Source of the DNA: Mesorhizobium sp.
GTDB lineage: Bacteria; Pseudomonadota; Alphaproteobacteria; Rhizobiales; Rhizobiaceae
NCBI GenBank assembly: GCA_004020315.1
Contig: SAQG01000036.1
Span: 1-64,000, forward strand
Length of the DNA: 64,000 nucleotides
Direction: 5' to 3'
Each line of letters starts with the position of its first letter. The first letter of the stretch is position 1. The translations under genes and the position numbers were made by a program. Below are positions 42,591 through 49,547 of this stretch, in pieces. The notes beneath the pieces were generated by a model. It was not told the DNA's origin. It did not search any database and saw nothing but the letters and a program-made list of their open reading frames with translations.

Positions 42591-43067
42591 ATGGATTTTC
42601 GTTTTCACAGCTCGTACATCGCGATTGCCGTCGCGTTGCTGCTCGGCGCGGTTCCTCAAACGGCCAAATCGCAGACGATGGAAGAGCGGCTGCAACGCGG
42701 CGACGCCGTCGTCAGGAGCCTGAACAATGGCGCTCCGCAGCCTGCGCTGGAACGCATGAGACAGGAGTTTCCGTTCCTGGCCGGAGCAACCCAGGGCTAT
42801 GCGCTGGGCGACGTCTGGTCCCGCCCGAGGCTCGACAGCCGTACCCGCCAACTCGCCGCCGTCGCGGTATTCGCAGCCATGGGTGAGACTGCCTTCATGA
42901 AAATTCATGCCGGGTATGCGCTGAATATCGGCGTGTCCGAGGAAGAGCTGAAGGAAGTCATCTACATGGTGACGGTTCCGGCCGGATTCCCCCGCGCGAT
43001 CGCAGCATCGCAAGCGCTCTCCGAGCTGTTCACTGAACGTCGCGCCGCTCCCGGCAAACACCCCTGA
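42591..43067 (+). CDS. Secreted carboxymuconolactone decarboxylase-family protein
   Basis: A 158-residue protein with an N-terminal signal peptide (IAVALLLGAVPQTAKS) and a CMD/AhpD-like domain: RMRQEFPFLAG, DVWSRPRLDSRTRQLAAVAV and a His in FMKIHAGYALNIGVSEEELKEV. The CxxC pair of AhpD is missing, so peroxidase activity is unlikely. Export of a CMD protein is unusual. It begins ten bases after the SDR stop, with GGAGGCAAC upstream. Confidence 0.85.
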   Translation: MDFRFHSSYIAIAVALLLGAVPQTAKSQTMEERLQRGDAVVRSLNNGAPQPALERMRQEFPFLAGATQGYALGDVWSRPRLDSRTRQLAAVAVFAAMGETAFMKIHAGYALNIGVSEEELKEVIYMVTVPAGFPRAIAASQALSELFTERRAAPGKHP

Positions 43068-43078
43068 GGAGCTGTCCC

Positions 43079-43435
43079 ATGAAACAGATTTCGATGCTTG
43101 CCGCTGCCGTGCTTCTTGCCGGCGCGGCCGTCTTACCGATGCAGAAAGGTTTCGCCCAGATGAATGTCGAGCAAAATACCGTTGCCCAACCTTCGGCAAG
43201 CCACCCCTATGTCGGGATGTGGGTCACGGCCGATGGCCATATCCGCCACAACTTGCTTCCAAATGGTCGCTATGACGAAGCGCGGGGAAGCCGCGAGAGC
43301 GCATACCAGGGACGCTATGAGATCCGAGGAAATCACATCGACTACTGGGACGACACCGGCTTTACCGCTGACGGAATGTTCATTGACGGCGTGCTGCACC
43401 ACGGAGGTATGATCTTGTATCGGGAGAAGTGGTGA
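43079..43435 (+). CDS. Secreted Atu4866-like protein
   Basis: A 118-residue protein with a signal peptide (SMLAAAVLLAGAAVLPM) and one Atu4866-type beta-barrel domain: HPYVGMWVTADGHIRHNLLP, GRYDEARGSRESAYQGRYEI and HIDYWDDTGFTADGMFIDG. This family is named after an Agrobacterium protein of solved structure and unknown function. It starts 11 bases after the CMD-family stop and is preceded by GAGGAGCTGTCCC, so it is part of that operon. Confidence 0.85.
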   Translation: MKQISMLAAAVLLAGAAVLPMQKGFAQMNVEQNTVAQPSASHPYVGMWVTADGHIRHNLLPNGRYDEARGSRESAYQGRYEIRGNHIDYWDDTGFTADGMFIDGVLHHGGMILYREKW

Positions 43436-43475
43436 CGTTCGTCCAATCTCGACAAAAACATTACCGCTGCACCAT

Positions 43476-44276
43476 ATGTCATCTGGTGCGAAGCCAAAAA
43501 AACAGGGGCTCACCTTGCCAACCGAACCACGCTCTCCACGGCTTGCGGTGCTGATCGACGCAGACAATGCCTCGGCCAAGATCGCCGATGGCTTGTTCGA
43601 GGAAATCGCAAAGATCGGCGAGGCAAGCGTTCGTCGCATCTACGGCGACTTCTCCAGCACCCGTTCGAAGGCATGGGCCGACGTGCTGTCGAAGCATGCG
43701 ATCATCCCGCAGCAGCAATTCGCCTACACCAGCGGCAAGAACGCATCCGACATCACGCTCGTCATCGACGCGATGGACCTTCTCCACAGCGGGCGGTTCG
43801 AAGGCTTCTGCCTGGTGTCGTCCGACAGCGATTTCACCCGCCTTGCCGCTCGCATCAGGGAACATGGGATCGACGTGTATGGGTTTGGCGAGCAGAAGAC
43901 ACCGGAGAGTTTCCGGCAGGCATGCCGCCGGTTCGTATACACCGAGAACCTGCTTCCGACTGCGCCAGCCAACGCTCACGATGCGGCGCCGACGAAATCC
44001 TTGCAGCCACCCAGCGCCGCGACGCCGATCATCACCAAGGTCATTTCACAGATGGGAACCGAGGACGGTTGGGTGCCGCTCGGCATCGTAGGCAATCAGC
44101 TCGCCAATCTGGCATCGGACTTCGATCCCAGAACCTTCGGCTTTCGCAAGCTGAGCGATCTCGTGCGGAAGACCAATGCCTTTGAGATCGATCATCCCGA
44201 GGGTGGAGCGATGCGGATAAGGGTCAAGCCAGCTGCGAGGAGCCGAGAGAAATCGAAGTCGGCAGCGTCGCGCTGA
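43476..44276 (+). CDS. NYN-domain nuclease with LOTUS/OST-HTH domain
   Basis: A 266-residue protein. Residues about 22-155 form a NYN/LabA-type PIN-fold nuclease (RLAVLIDADNASAK, SDITLVIDAMDLLH, CLVSSDSDFTRLAARIRE), with the acidic residues for metal binding. Residues about 185-250 form an OST-HTH/LOTUS domain (VISQMGTEDGWVPLGIVGNQ, FGFRKLSDLVRKTNAFEI), which binds RNA. Such proteins are putative RNases. No clear ribosome-binding site precedes ATG 43476; TTG 43515 after AGGGGCTCACC is a credible alternative start. Confidence 0.85.
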   Translation: MSSGAKPKKQGLTLPTEPRSPRLAVLIDADNASAKIADGLFEEIAKIGEASVRRIYGDFSSTRSKAWADVLSKHAIIPQQQFAYTSGKNASDITLVIDAMDLLHSGRFEGFCLVSSDSDFTRLAARIREHGIDVYGFGEQKTPESFRQACRRFVYTENLLPTAPANAHDAAPTKSLQPPSAATPIITKVISQMGTEDGWVPLGIVGNQLANLASDFDPRTFGFRKLSDLVRKTNAFEIDHPEGGAMRIRVKPAARSREKSKSAASR

Positions 44277-44398
44277 GGCCCGCAAAAAGGCAACTGTCCG
44301 CGGTCCGATTGGCCTCTGGTCGGACCACTATTTCGCTGGCGGAAACCGCCATTCGGCGTATCATTCTCGTGGGAGAGGGTTCATGGCGGAGGAGGCCT

Positions 44399-44629
44399 AT
44401 GAACATCGTTTCGAGAGTGCCTGTCGTTGACTTGACGGCCCAGGAACTCGTTTCATCTGCGCTTTCAAAATTCCGCGCCGGCGACACCATATCGACCAGA
44501 GCCGCAATAGATGCCATCCGCCGGGCAGCCCCGGCTTGTGAGGACAGCGACGACCATCTGGTCGAGCTTGTCGTGATGACAGCAATTGGTAGGACCATGG
44601 GCGTCGTGTTCGACCATCGGTCCCGCTAA
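44399..44629 (+). CDS. Small protein, unknown
   Basis: A 76-residue protein starting MNIVSRVPVVDLTAQELVSS, with a helical, charged middle (AIDAIRRAAPACEDSDDHL) and a C-terminal VVMTAIGRTMGVVFDH. I do not recognise it, though rhizobia carry many such short proteins in stress regulons. GGAGGAGGCCT lies directly before the ATG. An inverted repeat GGTCCGA-N11-TCGGACC occurs 70-100 bases upstream. Confidence 0.65.
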   Translation: MNIVSRVPVVDLTAQELVSSALSKFRAGDTISTRAAIDAIRRAAPACEDSDDHLVELVVMTAIGRTMGVVFDHRSR

Positions 44630-44740
44630 TCCATGTCGCCCTGCGGGTAATTGGCTTGCGCACTGTCTGAACGAGACCGGCGACGTAAGCCACTCAGTAA
44701 CCATGAATTGTGATCGGGATGGATCACACCATTCGTCATC

Positions 44741-44766
44741 GGAACGAATAACCCCGATGCGCCGTT
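44741..44766 (+). promoter_or_regulatory. EcfG general-stress promoter
   Basis: GGAAC (44741-44745), 17 bases, CGTT (44763-44766), matching the sigma-EcfG consensus. It lies 29 bases before the DUF982 start. Confidence 0.7.
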
Positions 44767-44795
44767 CCTGTCCTTGGAGTCAAGGAGTGGCGGTA

Positions 44796-45056
44796 ATGCG
44801 TGATGAACAATTCGACGTTCCGGTGACAATCGAAAGCGAACGGATCGGCCGCCCCCTCTCTGTGACGAGGACGGTCCAGGCGGCCTCGCTTCTGGTCGAT
44901 AACTGGCCAGACGAAAAGCGCGGGCCGAAATATCGCGCCGCCTTGAAAGCCATGATGGATGCGATGGAACAGCGGCGGGCGGTTGGCAGTGCGCGGCGGG
45001 CATTCACGGCTGCTGCCAAGGAAGCCCATGTGTTTGTGCGCGAAGGCCGGCACTAA
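44796..45056 (+). CDS. DUF982 protein
   Basis: An 86-residue DUF982 protein: FDVPVTIESERIGRPLSVTR, AASLLVDNWPDEKRGPKYRA and a helical C-terminus. DUF982 is a short family abundant in Rhizobiales with no known function. ATG 44796 has AAGGAG eight bases upstream, so the longer frame is rejected. A consensus EcfG promoter immediately upstream indicates general stress induction. A rhizobial palindromic repeat begins at its stop codon. Confidence 0.88.
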   Translation: MRDEQFDVPVTIESERIGRPLSVTRTVQAASLLVDNWPDEKRGPKYRAALKAMMDAMEQRRAVGSARRAFTAAAKEAHVFVREGRH

Positions 45057-45157
45057 AGCGCGTCACGCCTGAAGAGATTCATGCGACGACGCGCTTTAGG
45101 TCCTTGTTTTGTGCATGTCGTTTTCCCAAAACCGCTGCGCACTTTTGGGCGACATGC
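45055..45157. repeat. Rhizobial intergenic palindromic repeat (two hairpins)
   Basis: AAAGCGCGTC/GACGCGCTTT (45055-45097) is followed by GCATGTCG...CGACATGC with an inner CCCAAAA/TTTTGGG stem (45113-45157). This two-hairpin block is the kind of element repeated across Rhizobiales genomes. It ends six bases before an EcfG promoter. Confidence 0.75.
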
Positions 45158-45162
45158 ATTAA

Positions 45163-45187
45163 GGAACCTCACGAAATCTCCGTCGTT
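45163..45187 (+). promoter_or_regulatory. EcfG general-stress promoter
   Basis: GGAAC (45163-45167), 16 bases, CGTT (45184-45187), an exact match to the sigma-EcfG consensus. It lies 29 bases before the first DUF3606 start. Confidence 0.75.
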
Positions 45188-45216
45188 ATGCTCCAGGTCA
45201 ACGAGGAGAACTCCCC

Positions 45217-45405
45217 ATGCCCGACGACAAGACCAAGACCGACAGCCGCGATCGCTCGCAAGTAGCCGGCGACGAAGACTACGAGGTGAGGCATTTCGCC
45301 GAGGAAGCCGGCATCACTCCCGACCAGGCACGCACCTTGATCAAGCGCCACGGCACCGATCGCAAGGTGCTGAACGAAATCGCCAAGAGCATAAAGGCGT
45401 TGTGA
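45217..45405 (+). CDS. DUF3606 protein
   Basis: A 62-residue protein with the DUF3606 helix pattern YEVRHFAEEAGITPDQARTL and IKRHGTDRKVLNEIAKS. The family is short, cytoplasmic and of unknown function. AACGAGGAGAACTCCCC precedes the ATG. The gene is the first of a two-gene operon expressed from a consensus EcfG promoter. Its TGA overlaps the next ATG by one base. Confidence 0.88.
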   Translation: MPDDKTKTDSRDRSQVAGDEDYEVRHFAEEAGITPDQARTLIKRHGTDRKVLNEIAKSIKAL

Positions 45406-45587
45406 TGGCTGAAAAACGGAACGCAATGGCCGATCGGAAGAAACGCAAACCGGACGACGAGGAAGCCCTGCGCCTGGCCGAGACCACCGACGTTTCGCCC
45501 AACCAAGCGAAGGATCTGATGCGCAAGCACGGCAAGGACAGCCCCAAGGTCGAGAAGGAAGCTAAGAACTTCAAGGCCGAAGGCTGA
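45405..45587 (+). CDS. DUF3606-like paralogue
   Basis: A 60-residue protein whose second half, VSPNQAKDLMRKHGKDSPKV and EKEAKNFKAEG, lines up with the preceding DUF3606 protein (TPDQARTLIKRHGTDRKV), so the two are tandem paralogues. The N-terminus is Lys/Arg/Asp-rich. ATG 45405 overlaps the previous stop (TGATG). ATG 45426 is an alternative. Co-expression from the EcfG promoter is expected. Confidence 0.8.
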   Translation: MAEKRNAMADRKKRKPDDEEALRLAETTDVSPNQAKDLMRKHGKDSPKVEKEAKNFKAEG

Positions 45588-45653
45588 GCCGCCGATTTGC
45601 GGAGCGGTTGCCCTCGCCGTATCCCGGATCACGCCCGGCCATCCGCACGCTTT

Positions 45654-45685
45654 GCTTGTTCGGCGTCGCGCTTGTCTGGCGTCGC
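45654..45685. repeat. 16-bp tandem duplication
   Basis: GCTTGTTCGGCGTCGC (45654-45669) and GCTTGTCTGGCGTCGC (45670-45685) are adjacent near-identical copies in the gap before the glycosyltransferase. Confidence 0.75.
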
Positions 45686-45748
45686 GGGCCGGCAATCCTG
45701 AGCGGCTTATCAATTTTCTAACAAATTCGGCCTATTCCCGTTTGAACC

Positions 45749-46813
45749 ATGGGAGCTGGGCTTTTGGCGCAAACAGGGAAAATCGCTGCGCGACGCGCCG
45801 TCGCGCTGTCGGTTGTCGTGCCGTGCTACAATGAAATCGGTGGGATCGCCGAACTTTACCGGCGCGTCACTGCCGTTTGCCGTGAACAAGCGGAGCATTC
45901 CTACGAGATCGTGCTGGTCATCGACGGAGCCACCGACGGCACTCGCGAGGCCATTTTCGAACTCGCCAAACAGGACGGCCACGTCGTCGGCATAGACCTC
46001 GCTCGAAATTATGGCCACCAGATTGCGCTCAGCGCCGGCCTGGAGTTTTGCCGCGGCCAGCGCATTCTCATTCTCGATGCCGACCTCCAGGACCCGCCGG
46101 AATTGCTCAAAGCCATGATGGCAAAGATGGATGAGGGGTTCGACGTCGTCTACGGCCAGCGGGTGAAGCGCCAGGGCGAAGGCTGGTTCAAGCGCGCAAC
46201 CGCCGCATTGTTCTACCGTCTGCTGCGCAAGATGGTCGACGTCGACATGGCGCTCGATTCCGGGGACTTTCGCCTGATGAGCCGCCGCGCGCTCGATCAT
46301 CTCAACGCGATGCCCGAGCGTTACCGCTTCATTCGCGGGATGGTGAGCTGGATCGGCCTGAAGCAGGTGGCCTTTGCCTATGAGCGGCACCAGCGCTTCG
46401 CGGGCGCCACGCATTACCCATTGAAGAAGATGGTGCTTCTGGCGATGGATGCGATGACGAGCTTCTCCATCGTGCCCCTGCGGTTCGCCTCGCATCTTGG
46501 CATGATCTTCGGCTTTCTCGGCCTTGCTGCGCTCGGCTACACGCTCTTCTCATGGATTGCCGGCAGCGTGTTGCCCGGCTGGACCAGCCTGGCCGCAATC
46601 GTCCTGATCCTCGGCAGCGTCCAGCTTCTGGTCCTTGGGATTTTCGGGGAATATCTCGGGCGCATGTATATGGAGACCAAGCGGCGGCCACTCTACCTCA
46701 TAAACGAGATCACCGCCCACGATCCTGCCGCCGGGAAACTGCCCGTCCATCGCCTTCAGGAAATGGCCCAAGAACTGACGAAGGGAGCCGGGCGTGCTTC
46801 AGGCCGAATTTGA
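45749..46813 (+). CDS. Family 2 glycosyltransferase (DPM1/GtrB type)
   Basis: A 354-residue polyprenyl-phosphate glycosyltransferase. The GT-A domain has LSVVVPCYNEIGGIAELYRR near residue 20, the DxD motif in ILDADLQDPPELL near 110, and SGDFRLMSRRALDHLN near 170. Two membrane spans follow (about 248-310). It likely makes an undecaprenyl-phosphate sugar. ATG 45749 is used; TTG 45764 after GGGAG is possible. The next gene overlaps by 20 bases, so the three-gene cluster is coupled. Confidence 0.88.
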   Translation: MGAGLLAQTGKIAARRAVALSVVVPCYNEIGGIAELYRRVTAVCREQAEHSYEIVLVIDGATDGTREAIFELAKQDGHVVGIDLARNYGHQIALSAGLEFCRGQRILILDADLQDPPELLKAMMAKMDEGFDVVYGQRVKRQGEGWFKRATAALFYRLLRKMVDVDMALDSGDFRLMSRRALDHLNAMPERYRFIRGMVSWIGLKQVAFAYERHQRFAGATHYPLKKMVLLAMDAMTSFSIVPLRFASHLGMIFGFLGLAALGYTLFSWIAGSVLPGWTSLAAIVLILGSVQLLVLGIFGEYLGRMYMETKRRPLYLINEITAHDPAAGKLPVHRLQEMAQELTKGAGRASGRI

Positions 46814-47495
46814 CCAGTTCGCGCTGGAATATCAGCAGCAGCATGCCGCAAGCATCCGGCTGAGCGGCGAAACCCCGGATTTCTTCGCGCAGTACAAGAT
46901 CGACGACCTCGCGGCAAGGCTGGCTCGCTCCAATGTGAAGCCGCGGCGGATACTCGACTTCGGCGCGGGCGTCGGCAATTCACTAGGCCCTATGCGCGCC
47001 GCGTTTCCCGACAGCGAAATCACCTTGCTCGATCCCTCCTCGCAGTCGCTCGACATCGCCCGCAAGCGCTTTCCCGGCCAGGCCGATTTTAGGCACTTCG
47101 ACGGCGAAACGGTCCCTTACGACGACGCGAGTTTCGACCTCGCCTTCGCCGCATGCGTGTTCCATCACATCCCCGAAGACCTCCATGTCGGCCTGATCAA
47201 GGAGATCGAGAGAGTGCTGACCGGTGGTGGCAGCTTCTTTTTGTTCGAGCACAATCCCTGGAATCCGCTGACGACGCACGCGGTGCGAAACTGTGCTTTC
47301 GACGAGAACGCAATTCTGATCAACAGCCGCGATATGCGCAAGCGAATGGCTGCGGCCGGCTTCTCCAAACCCGATGTCGTCTACCGGATCTTTTTCCCAC
47401 GCGTGCTCGCAAGATTGCGACCCTTGGAGCGCTTCCTGACCAGGATGCCTATGGGAGCCCAATATTTCGTGCATGCGGTCAAGCCCGCCGTTTGA
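46794..47495 (+). CDS. SAM-dependent methyltransferase
   Basis: A 233-residue class I methyltransferase. Motif I is ILDFGAGVGNSLGPM near residue 53, motif II LLDPSSQSLDIAR, and FDLAFAACVFHHIP near 115 gives the post-I region. GGSFFLFEHNPWNPLT follows. The start is GTG 46794, six bases after GGGAG and 20 bases inside the glycosyltransferase gene. The substrate is unknown; a lipid-linked sugar or glycan is plausible from the neighbours. Confidence 0.85.
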   Translation: MLQAEFDQFALEYQQQHAASIRLSGETPDFFAQYKIDDLAARLARSNVKPRRILDFGAGVGNSLGPMRAAFPDSEITLLDPSSQSLDIARKRFPGQADFRHFDGETVPYDDASFDLAFAACVFHHIPEDLHVGLIKEIERVLTGGGSFFLFEHNPWNPLTTHAVRNCAFDENAILINSRDMRKRMAAAGFSKPDVVYRIFFPRVLARLRPLERFLTRMPMGAQYFVHAVKPAV

Positions 47496-47572
47496 GCGGA
47501 CGCCCTGCCCTCGGATGAGCGACAAGCTGAAACCGCCAATCGATCTGCCGCAGAGCGGCTTGGAGCTATGAT

Positions 47573-49072
47573 ATGAACGGGATTCAGGCAACCGTAGCCA
47601 CCGTTGCGACCGCGTCGTCGGTCAACGACGCGCAGCGGGCCAGGGTGATGTTCTGTCTGTTTGTCGCGCCTCTCGTGGCATTCGCGCTTTCCGCCCACGC
47701 CCAAGCCATCCTGCAGGACCCCGACTGTTGGTGGCAGGTCAAGGTGGGGCTCGATCTGCTGGCAAATCGTACGTTCCCGCTTGTCGACAGCTATTCTCAT
47801 ACTTTCGCCGGCCAGCCGTGGATCGCCAAGGAATGGCTTGGACAGGTTCTCCTTGCGCTCGCTTACACGGCAGGTGGCTGGAACGGCGTGGCGGTGCTGA
47901 TCATCTCAACCATCGCCCTGACGGGCGCGCTGCTGTCGTGGCATCTCAGCACCTGGTTGAGACCGACGGCGGCAGTGGGACTGGCCTTGTTCGCGGTGGC
48001 CTTGATCTCGCCGATCTTCACCGCGCGTCCGCACATCTTCACCTTGCCCATCATCGTGATCTGGACCGCAATGCTTTTCCGCGCAGCGCGCAATGAGCAA
48101 GGACCGCCTCTGTGGCTGCTTGCCCTGCTTGTCCTGTGGGCCAATCTCCACGCGACCTTTACCCTCGGCTTCGTCATCGCGGCTTTCGCCGGCCTCGATC
48201 TTCTTGTGCGAACCCGCCTGTCCAACCCCGTACTCCTTGGCAAATGGGTTGCCTTCGGACTGCTCTGCCCGGTGGTCAGCTTGATCAATCCCTATGGCGT
48301 CAAGGCCATACTTGCCACTTTCACGGTAGCCTATGGCAATGAAGCGGTTCCCTTGATTATCGAGTGGAAACCGTTCGACGCCTCGGATCAACCATTCCAG
48401 GAAGTGGGTATCCTGCTGTTCTTGTTCGCGCTGCTTGTGTCGAGACTTCGCGTCGGCTGGGCGAAGGCGCTGTTCATCATCTTTGCCTTGCACATCTATC
48501 TCACCCATTTGCGCTTCATGTATCTGTTCTTTCTGCTGGTCCCGATCGTGCTTGCGGCCGAGATTGCGGGGCAATATCCCGCGCTTTCCCTGGCGAAATG
48601 GGTGTCCGACAAGCGCGACCGGCTGGAACGGTTTTTCGCAGAGCGATTTTACCAGATCTGCGGCGTGGCAGGCGTTTTGCTGCTGGCGGCAACCGCAATG
48701 CTCACGAGCGCCTATCCGGTCGCGCCGAGCCAGAAGACTTCGGCCAAGGATGCGCTCGCATTCGCCGAGAGCCATCATCTGTCAGGCAATGTCCTGAATT
48801 CCTACAACTTCGGCGGCAGCTTGATCTTCCATGGAATCAAGACATTCATCGACGGCCGGACAGATCAGCTCTTTCTCAACGGCTTTATGATGACAGATGC
48901 TGAGACAGGACGCAGCGGCGGAAAGCCTGTCCTCGAAGCCCAGCTCCAGAAGCATGCGATAGACTGGGCCTTGCTGACGCCGGACGACAGCCGCATTCCA
49001 TTCTTCGATGAACTGGGCTGGAAGCGGGCGTATGCGGACGACTATGCCGTGATCTATACGCGCGATCGTTGA
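47573..49072 (+). CDS. Polytopic membrane protein
   Basis: A 499-residue protein with about ten membrane spans between residues 25 and 390 and a soluble C-terminal part (SGNVLNSYNFGGSLIFHGIK, TFIDGRTDQLF). The layout is like that of membrane glycosyltransferases of the GT-C class or O-antigen-like proteins. The DPDCWWQVKVGLDLL segment in the first loop has an acidic pair placed where GT-C enzymes hold theirs. Together with the preceding glycosyltransferase and methyltransferase it may transfer a lipid-linked sugar; this is inference. Confidence 0.7.
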   Translation: MNGIQATVATVATASSVNDAQRARVMFCLFVAPLVAFALSAHAQAILQDPDCWWQVKVGLDLLANRTFPLVDSYSHTFAGQPWIAKEWLGQVLLALAYTAGGWNGVAVLIISTIALTGALLSWHLSTWLRPTAAVGLALFAVALISPIFTARPHIFTLPIIVIWTAMLFRAARNEQGPPLWLLALLVLWANLHATFTLGFVIAAFAGLDLLVRTRLSNPVLLGKWVAFGLLCPVVSLINPYGVKAILATFTVAYGNEAVPLIIEWKPFDASDQPFQEVGILLFLFALLVSRLRVGWAKALFIIFALHIYLTHLRFMYLFFLLVPIVLAAEIAGQYPALSLAKWVSDKRDRLERFFAERFYQICGVAGVLLLAATAMLTSAYPVAPSQKTSAKDALAFAESHHLSGNVLNSYNFGGSLIFHGIKTFIDGRTDQLFLNGFMMTDAETGRSGGKPVLEAQLQKHAIDWALLTPDDSRIPFFDELGWKRAYADDYAVIYTRDR

Positions 49073-49326
49073 TTTTCGGCGGCTTCGCGCCGGTGCACCA
49101 CTTGTCTTTGAACGCCGTGCGCTGAGATCGTGACGGCAAAATCCCTATAGGATTTTTATTTCTTTCCTCTTTGCCCCGGCTCGAACCTTTATGGGGTTTC
49201 GATCCATATACCGTCGGGAAGGACCTATCTCGGTCGGCATTACCAGCGCGACTGAGTGTCTTCACATGACCTCGACCTGCCGGCTTCAGGCAAGGCTGTG
49301 CAACGCGAAAATAAGGAACGCGCACG

Positions 49327-49407
49327 ATGGACATCATCGTTCTCGGAATAGGGGTTTTGTTCTTCACCCTGTTCTTCGCCTACGTCAGAGCTTGCGACAG
49401 TCTTTAA
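49327..49407 (+). CDS. Kdp-associated 26-residue membrane peptide
   Basis: An ORF of 26 codons reading MDIIVLGIGVLFFTLFFAYV, then RACDSL. It is a single membrane helix with a short polar tail. Short proteins of this type with a Y-x-x-x-CD-x-L tail occur before kdpF in other Proteobacteria as I recall, but no function is known to me. It starts 97 bases upstream of kdpF. The purine-rich AAGGAACGCACG stretch before the ATG can serve as a ribosome-binding site. Confidence 0.6.
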   Translation: MDIIVLGIGVLFFTLFFAYVRACDSL

Positions 49408-49423
49408 GCGGAAGGATCACAAC

Positions 49424-49513
49424 ATGCTTGTCGATTACATCCTTGGTGGCGCTGTGACCTTGTTCCTTCTCGCCTACCTGACATACGCCCTCGCTCGCCC
49501 AGAACGTTTCTAA
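49424..49513 (+). CDS. kdpF: Potassium-transporting ATPase KdpF subunit
   Basis: A 29-residue peptide MLVDYILGGAVTLFLLAYLT followed by YALARPERF, the typical KdpF single helix with the LxxPERF end. KdpF stabilises the KdpFABC complex in the inner membrane. GAAGGATCACAAC precedes the ATG. It is 34 bases upstream of kdpA. Confidence 0.9.
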   Translation: MLVDYILGGAVTLFLLAYLTYALARPERF

Positions 49514-49547
49514 CGGCAACCGGCGAAGGCCACGGAAAGCTATTTCA

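Noticed and set aside
44586..44795. Upstream extension of the DUF982 protein
   Set aside because: The extension has no homology pattern, crosses the EcfG promoter, and a strong AAGGAG precedes the internal ATG 44796.
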